Shown here piece after piece: positions 61,299 through 64,000 of a stretch of DNA of 64,000 nt. Both the position numbers and the translations under genes were made by a program. The stretch comes from CAG-177 sp003514385 (lineage in GTDB: Bacteria; Bacillota; Clostridia; Oscillospirales; Acutalibacteraceae), in the NCBI GenBank assembly GCA_051920445.1, contig JBPPLN010000001.1, positions 62,001 through 126,000 of the forward strand, read 5' to 3'. Below the pieces are notes generated by a model. The model had not been told where the DNA came from. It did no database searches and saw only the letters and a program-made list of their open reading frames with translations. Every line of letters starts with the position of its first letter. The first letter of the stretch is position 1.

Positions 61299-62226
61299 GC
61301 TTTTGCCGGGCGGTTATTCGCTGAGCTTTTCAGTTGATTCCGAAACAGCCGATCAGCGTATAGACCGCACGGTCGCCGAGGCTTTTCCGGATCTTTCCCG
61401 TTCGCGTATCCAGCATATGGCTGAAAACGGATGTATAACCGTCAATGGCAAAATTGTCGGCAAGAGCTTCAAGCCGAAAGCAGACGATGAAGTGTCTGTT
61501 TATATCGAACCTGCTCAGGACGATACGGCGCAGCCGGAAAATATTCCGCTTGATATAAGATATGAAGACGACTGTATGCTCGTTGTCAACAAGCCTAAAG
61601 GCATGGTCGTTCATCCCGCGCCCGGCAACAGAAGCGGAACGCTTGTCAATGCTCTTTTGTATCATTGCGGAAACAGTCTTTCGGGGATAAACGGTGTTCT
61701 GCGTCCGGGCATAGTCCATAGGATAGATAAGGATACAAGCGGTCTTCTGCTTGTTGCCAAAAATGATATGGCTCATGCGTCGCTTGCCCATCAGATAAAA
61801 GAACACAGCTTGACGCGTGAATATGCGGCGGTTGTCTACGGAAAACTGCGCGAGCCCGAGGGCGTAATAGACGCACCGATAGGCAGAAACCCTAACGACA
61901 GAAAGAAAATGGCAGTGACGGATAAACATTCCCGTCCTGCAGTCACACATTATTACACAGTAGAAGAATTTGAAAAGTTTACATTTGTAAGGCTGCGCCT
62001 TGAAACGGGTCGGACTCATCAGATAAGAGTCCACATGGCATATATAGGTCACCCGGCGGCAGGAGATGCCGTCTACGGTCCGAGAAATGTTATAACGGAG
62101 CTCGGCGGTCAGTGCCTGCACGCAAGGCTTCTCGGTTTTGACCATCCCGTGACGGGGGAGAGAATCGAACTTTCCTCTGAGCTGCCTGAATATTTCGAGA
62201 ACTTTTTAAGAAAAATCAGAAAGTGA
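61291..62226 (+). CDS. RluD-like pseudouridine synthase
   Basis: 311 residues from the ATG at 61291 with GGCGGAG 9 bases upstream. S4 domain (DQRIDRTVAEAFPDLSRSRIQHMAENGCITVNG) then catalytic domain with VHRIDKDTSGLLLVAKND and ETGRTHQIRVHMAYIGHPAAGD. Position after lspA is typical of the RluD/YlyB branch, which modifies helix 69 of 23S rRNA; site specificity is inferred. Confidence 0.93.
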   Translation: MSELLPGGYSLSFSVDSETADQRIDRTVAEAFPDLSRSRIQHMAENGCITVNGKIVGKSFKPKADDEVSVYIEPAQDDTAQPENIPLDIRYEDDCMLVVNKPKGMVVHPAPGNRSGTLVNALLYHCGNSLSGINGVLRPGIVHRIDKDTSGLLLVAKNDMAHASLAHQIKEHSLTREYAAVVYGKLREPEGVIDAPIGRNPNDRKKMAVTDKHSRPAVTHYYTVEEFEKFTFVRLRLETGRTHQIRVHMAYIGHPAAGDAVYGPRNVITELGGQCLHARLLGFDHPVTGERIELSSELPEYFENFLRKIRK

Positions 62227-62231
62227 GAGAT

Positions 62232-63056
62232 ATGAAAACAGATTTTTCCGATTGGCTGATAGTTTCCGATGTTGACGGCACTCTGAATACAAAACTCAGA
62301 ATGCTGCCCGAACGGAATCTCAAAGCCATTACACATTTTGTTGAAGATCTCGGAGGCAATTTTACTCTTGCTTCCGGAAGAAATATATCTTCGCTCAGAA
62401 AGCACTATGAGCGCTTGCCGATAAAATCCACGCCCGCAGTTATCCTAAACGGCGCTGGAATCTATGATTATGAGCACGAAAAGATGCTTTCGTTTCATTC
62501 AATTGACGAACGCGGCATAGATATAGTAAGACGAGTGAATGAGCGCTTTCCGCTGATCCAGATCGAGATATGTACAGATAGAGAGATATTTATTCTGAAT
62601 CCCGGAGTTTTCAGCGGCGCGATGTCGCTGGCGGACGGAATACCGCACCAGAGTTTCAGAAAATTCGAAGATGTCCCGAAGAGCAATTGGGGCAAGGTCA
62701 TATTTATGGGACTTCCGCCGATGGTTTCGCGGATGGTTAAGTATCTCAATTCTATAGACCATTCGGGCGTTACATATATGTCGTCCTCGGTAGCGAGCTA
62801 TGAGATGCTCCTTGAAGGCACAAATAAGGGCACCACGGTGCTTGAAATAGCAGATATGCTTGGTATTCCGCATGAGCATACGGGTGCTATCGGAGACTAT
62901 TTCAACGACTATGATATGATAAAGAGCGTCGGCGTTCCGGCGGTCTGCGGGCAGGCTCCGCAGGCGATGAAAGATGCTGCAACATTTGTTGCATGTCACT
63001 GCAATCACGGTGCCGTTGCCGATTTTCTTGAATATATTGAAAATAATTGCCAATAA
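62232..63056 (+). CDS. HAD-family hydrolase, Cof type
   Basis: 274 residues. The nucleophile motif is SDVDGTLN, motif II is in TLASGRNI, and GAIGDYFNDYDMIKSVGVPAVCG holds motifs III and IV with the acidic pair. The cap type (between motifs II and III) is that of Cof-like sugar phosphatases. An ATG at 62232 is preferred over GTG 62223, which overlaps the preceding stop. The substrate is unknown. Confidence 0.9.
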   Translation: MKTDFSDWLIVSDVDGTLNTKLRMLPERNLKAITHFVEDLGGNFTLASGRNISSLRKHYERLPIKSTPAVILNGAGIYDYEHEKMLSFHSIDERGIDIVRRVNERFPLIQIEICTDREIFILNPGVFSGAMSLADGIPHQSFRKFEDVPKSNWGKVIFMGLPPMVSRMVKYLNSIDHSGVTYMSSSVASYEMLLEGTNKGTTVLEIADMLGIPHEHTGAIGDYFNDYDMIKSVGVPAVCGQAPQAMKDAATFVACHCNHGAVADFLEYIENNCQ

Positions 63057-63082
63057 ATACGGTATTACAGGAGGTGGCTGTT

Positions 63083-63928
63083 GTGGACACAATTGTCAGC
63101 AAACAGTTGAAGATCAAAGCTTGTAAGGTGAGAATGGGTGCAATTGAAGGCGTTTATAATGCAAAGTCCGGTCATCCGGGCGGCTCGCTTTCAATCGCCG
63201 ATATCCTGACTTACCTCTACTTCCATCGGCTCAACATCGACCCGAAGAATCCGCAGTGGGAAGACAGGGACAGGCTCGTCATGTCGAAAGGTCATGCCGC
63301 GCCCGCCTATTATTCCGTACTTGCGCACAGAGGATATTTCCCCGTCGAGGAGCTCAAAACACTCAGAAAGAGCGATTCGAGACTTCAGGGTCACCCGAAC
63401 ATGAGAACCGTTCCCGGCGTCGATGCCAGCACCGGTTCGCTCGGTCAGGGAATATCCGTGGCTGTCGGTATGGCACTTGGTGCAAAGCTTTCGGGCAAGA
63501 ACTTCAGAGTTTATGCTATCCTCGGCGACGGCGAAATTCAGGAGGGTCAGGTTTGGGAGGCTGCAATGTATGCCTGCGCCAAGGGACTCGACAATCTTGT
63601 TGCTGTTGTCGACAACAACAACCTTCAGATAGACGGAACGATCGCAGAGGTCAATTCGCCTTATCCGATAGCCGAGAAGTTCAAGGCTTTCGGCTGGAAT
63701 GTTCTTGAGATATATGCGGACAGCTTCGATGAGATGGATGCGGCATTCAATGCGGCTATCGAATTCAAGGGCAAGCCCACCGCGATAATCGCCAAGAGTG
63801 TCAAGGGCAAGGGCGTTTCCTTCATGGAGAATCAGTGCTCATGGCACGGCAAAGCTCCGAACGAAGAGCAGTACAAAGAAGCTATGGAAGAGCTCAATGC
63901 GACTCTCACAAGCCTTGAAGCCAACTAA
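63083..63928 (+). CDS. Transketolase, N-terminal (TPP-binding) subunit
   Basis: 281 residues from a GTG at 63083 with AGGAGGTG 7 bases upstream. KSGHPGGSLS, SKGHAAPAYYSVLAHRGY and the TPP motif GDGEIQEGQVWEAAMYA...NN identify the pyrophosphate-binding half of transketolase. The other half is the next gene, so this is the split form common in clostridia and archaea. With RpiB it serves the pentose phosphate pathway. Confidence 0.95.
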   Translation: MDTIVSKQLKIKACKVRMGAIEGVYNAKSGHPGGSLSIADILTYLYFHRLNIDPKNPQWEDRDRLVMSKGHAAPAYYSVLAHRGYFPVEELKTLRKSDSRLQGHPNMRTVPGVDASTGSLGQGISVAVGMALGAKLSGKNFRVYAILGDGEIQEGQVWEAAMYACAKGLDNLVAVVDNNNLQIDGTIAEVNSPYPIAEKFKAFGWNVLEIYADSFDEMDAAFNAAIEFKGKPTAIIAKSVKGKGVSFMENQCSWHGKAPNEEQYKEAMEELNATLTSLEAN

Positions 63929-63952
63929 TTTCAGTGAAAGGAATGTCGTGCT

Positions 63953-64000
63953 ATGGCAGATATTATAAAAGCGGCAACGCGTGACGGTTACGGCAAAGCG
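63953..64000 (+). CDS. Transketolase, C-terminal subunit (partial)
   Basis: An ATG at 63953, after GAAAGGAATG, opens a frame reading MADIIKAATRDGYGKA to the window edge. The start matches the second, pyrimidine-binding subunit of split transketolases and it directly follows the first subunit by 24 bases. The rest lies outside the window. Confidence 0.8.
   Translation, partial: MADIIKAATRDGYGKA

Overview
The window looks like a core-genome stretch of a low-to-mid GC, spore-forming anaerobe of class Clostridia, most likely an Oscillospirales (Ruminococcaceae-like) gut bacterium. The signs are: strong AGGAGG-type ribosome sites with many TTG and GTG starts; sporulation genes (spoVM, ytfJ/gerW); the clostridial SCIFF peptide with its radical-SAM maturase; a transketolase split into two subunits; ECF vitamin-transporter S components; several radical-SAM enzymes; and Bacillus/Clostridium-type gene orders (prpC-prkC-rsgA-spoVM, miaB-ylbF-mutS-mutL-miaA, yggS-sepF-divIVA-lspA). 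No tRNA, rRNA, CRISPR array, prophage or insertion sequence was seen. No gene-free stretch exceeds 300 bases; the longest spacer is 13858-14137.

Layout. 1-2439 (minus): a two-gene surface-polysaccharide O-acylation unit (MBOAT plus DHHW protein). 2621-8242: secreted metallophosphoesterase, nagB, a decayed alpha-L-fucosidase gene, a secreted Lys/Ser/Thr-rich protein and a pantothenate unit (coaX plus a PanT-like ECF S component). 8387-12675 (plus): a PflX-like radical SAM protein, proC, a sugar isomerase/epimerase and a GH13 alpha-glucosidase. 12729-13857 (minus): an ECF S component and a small radical SAM protein.

14138-25278 (plus) is one tightly packed run: lipoprotein, response regulator, histidine kinase, DUF1385 protein, prmC, site-2-protease-like peptidase, scpA, scpB, DUF2953 protein, ytfJ, D-Ala-D-Ala carboxypeptidase, rluB and a small GNAT-like protein. 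A new promoter at 25301-25330 starts a second long run to 38555: yicC, remA, gmk, rpoZ, priA, def, fmt, Zn-peptidase, rsmB, rlmN, prpC, prkC, rsgA, a 53-residue membrane protein and the 29-codon spoVM. This run covers translation, replication restart, Ser/Thr signalling and ribosome/spore assembly.

38605-41470 (minus): a second, signal-less metallophosphoesterase and rodA. 41601-45565 (plus): tsaE, tsaB, rpiB, upp, the SCIFF precursor and its maturase, with a hairpin between the last two. 45661-49315 (minus): a long membrane-anchored parvulin, an RluA-type pseudouridine synthase and a short thioredoxin-reductase-like flavoprotein that lacks obvious NADPH-binding motifs. 49505-64000 (plus): miaB, ylbF with a Cys-rich tail, mutS, mutL, miaA, an HlyD-like membrane protein, yggS, sepF, divIVA, lspA, an RluD-type synthase, a HAD phosphatase and split transketolase (the second subunit runs off the right edge).

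Most genes are housekeeping and confidently named. The less-explained items are the internally deleted fucosidase that keeps promoter and RBS, the radical-SAM/ECF-S pair, the candidate pyridine-nucleotide-independent thioredoxin reductase, the HlyD-like protein in the division cluster, the lipoprotein/two-component/DUF1385 unit, and several tiny or Cys-tailed proteins. I did not find a clearly new multi-gene system of the defence or mobile type.
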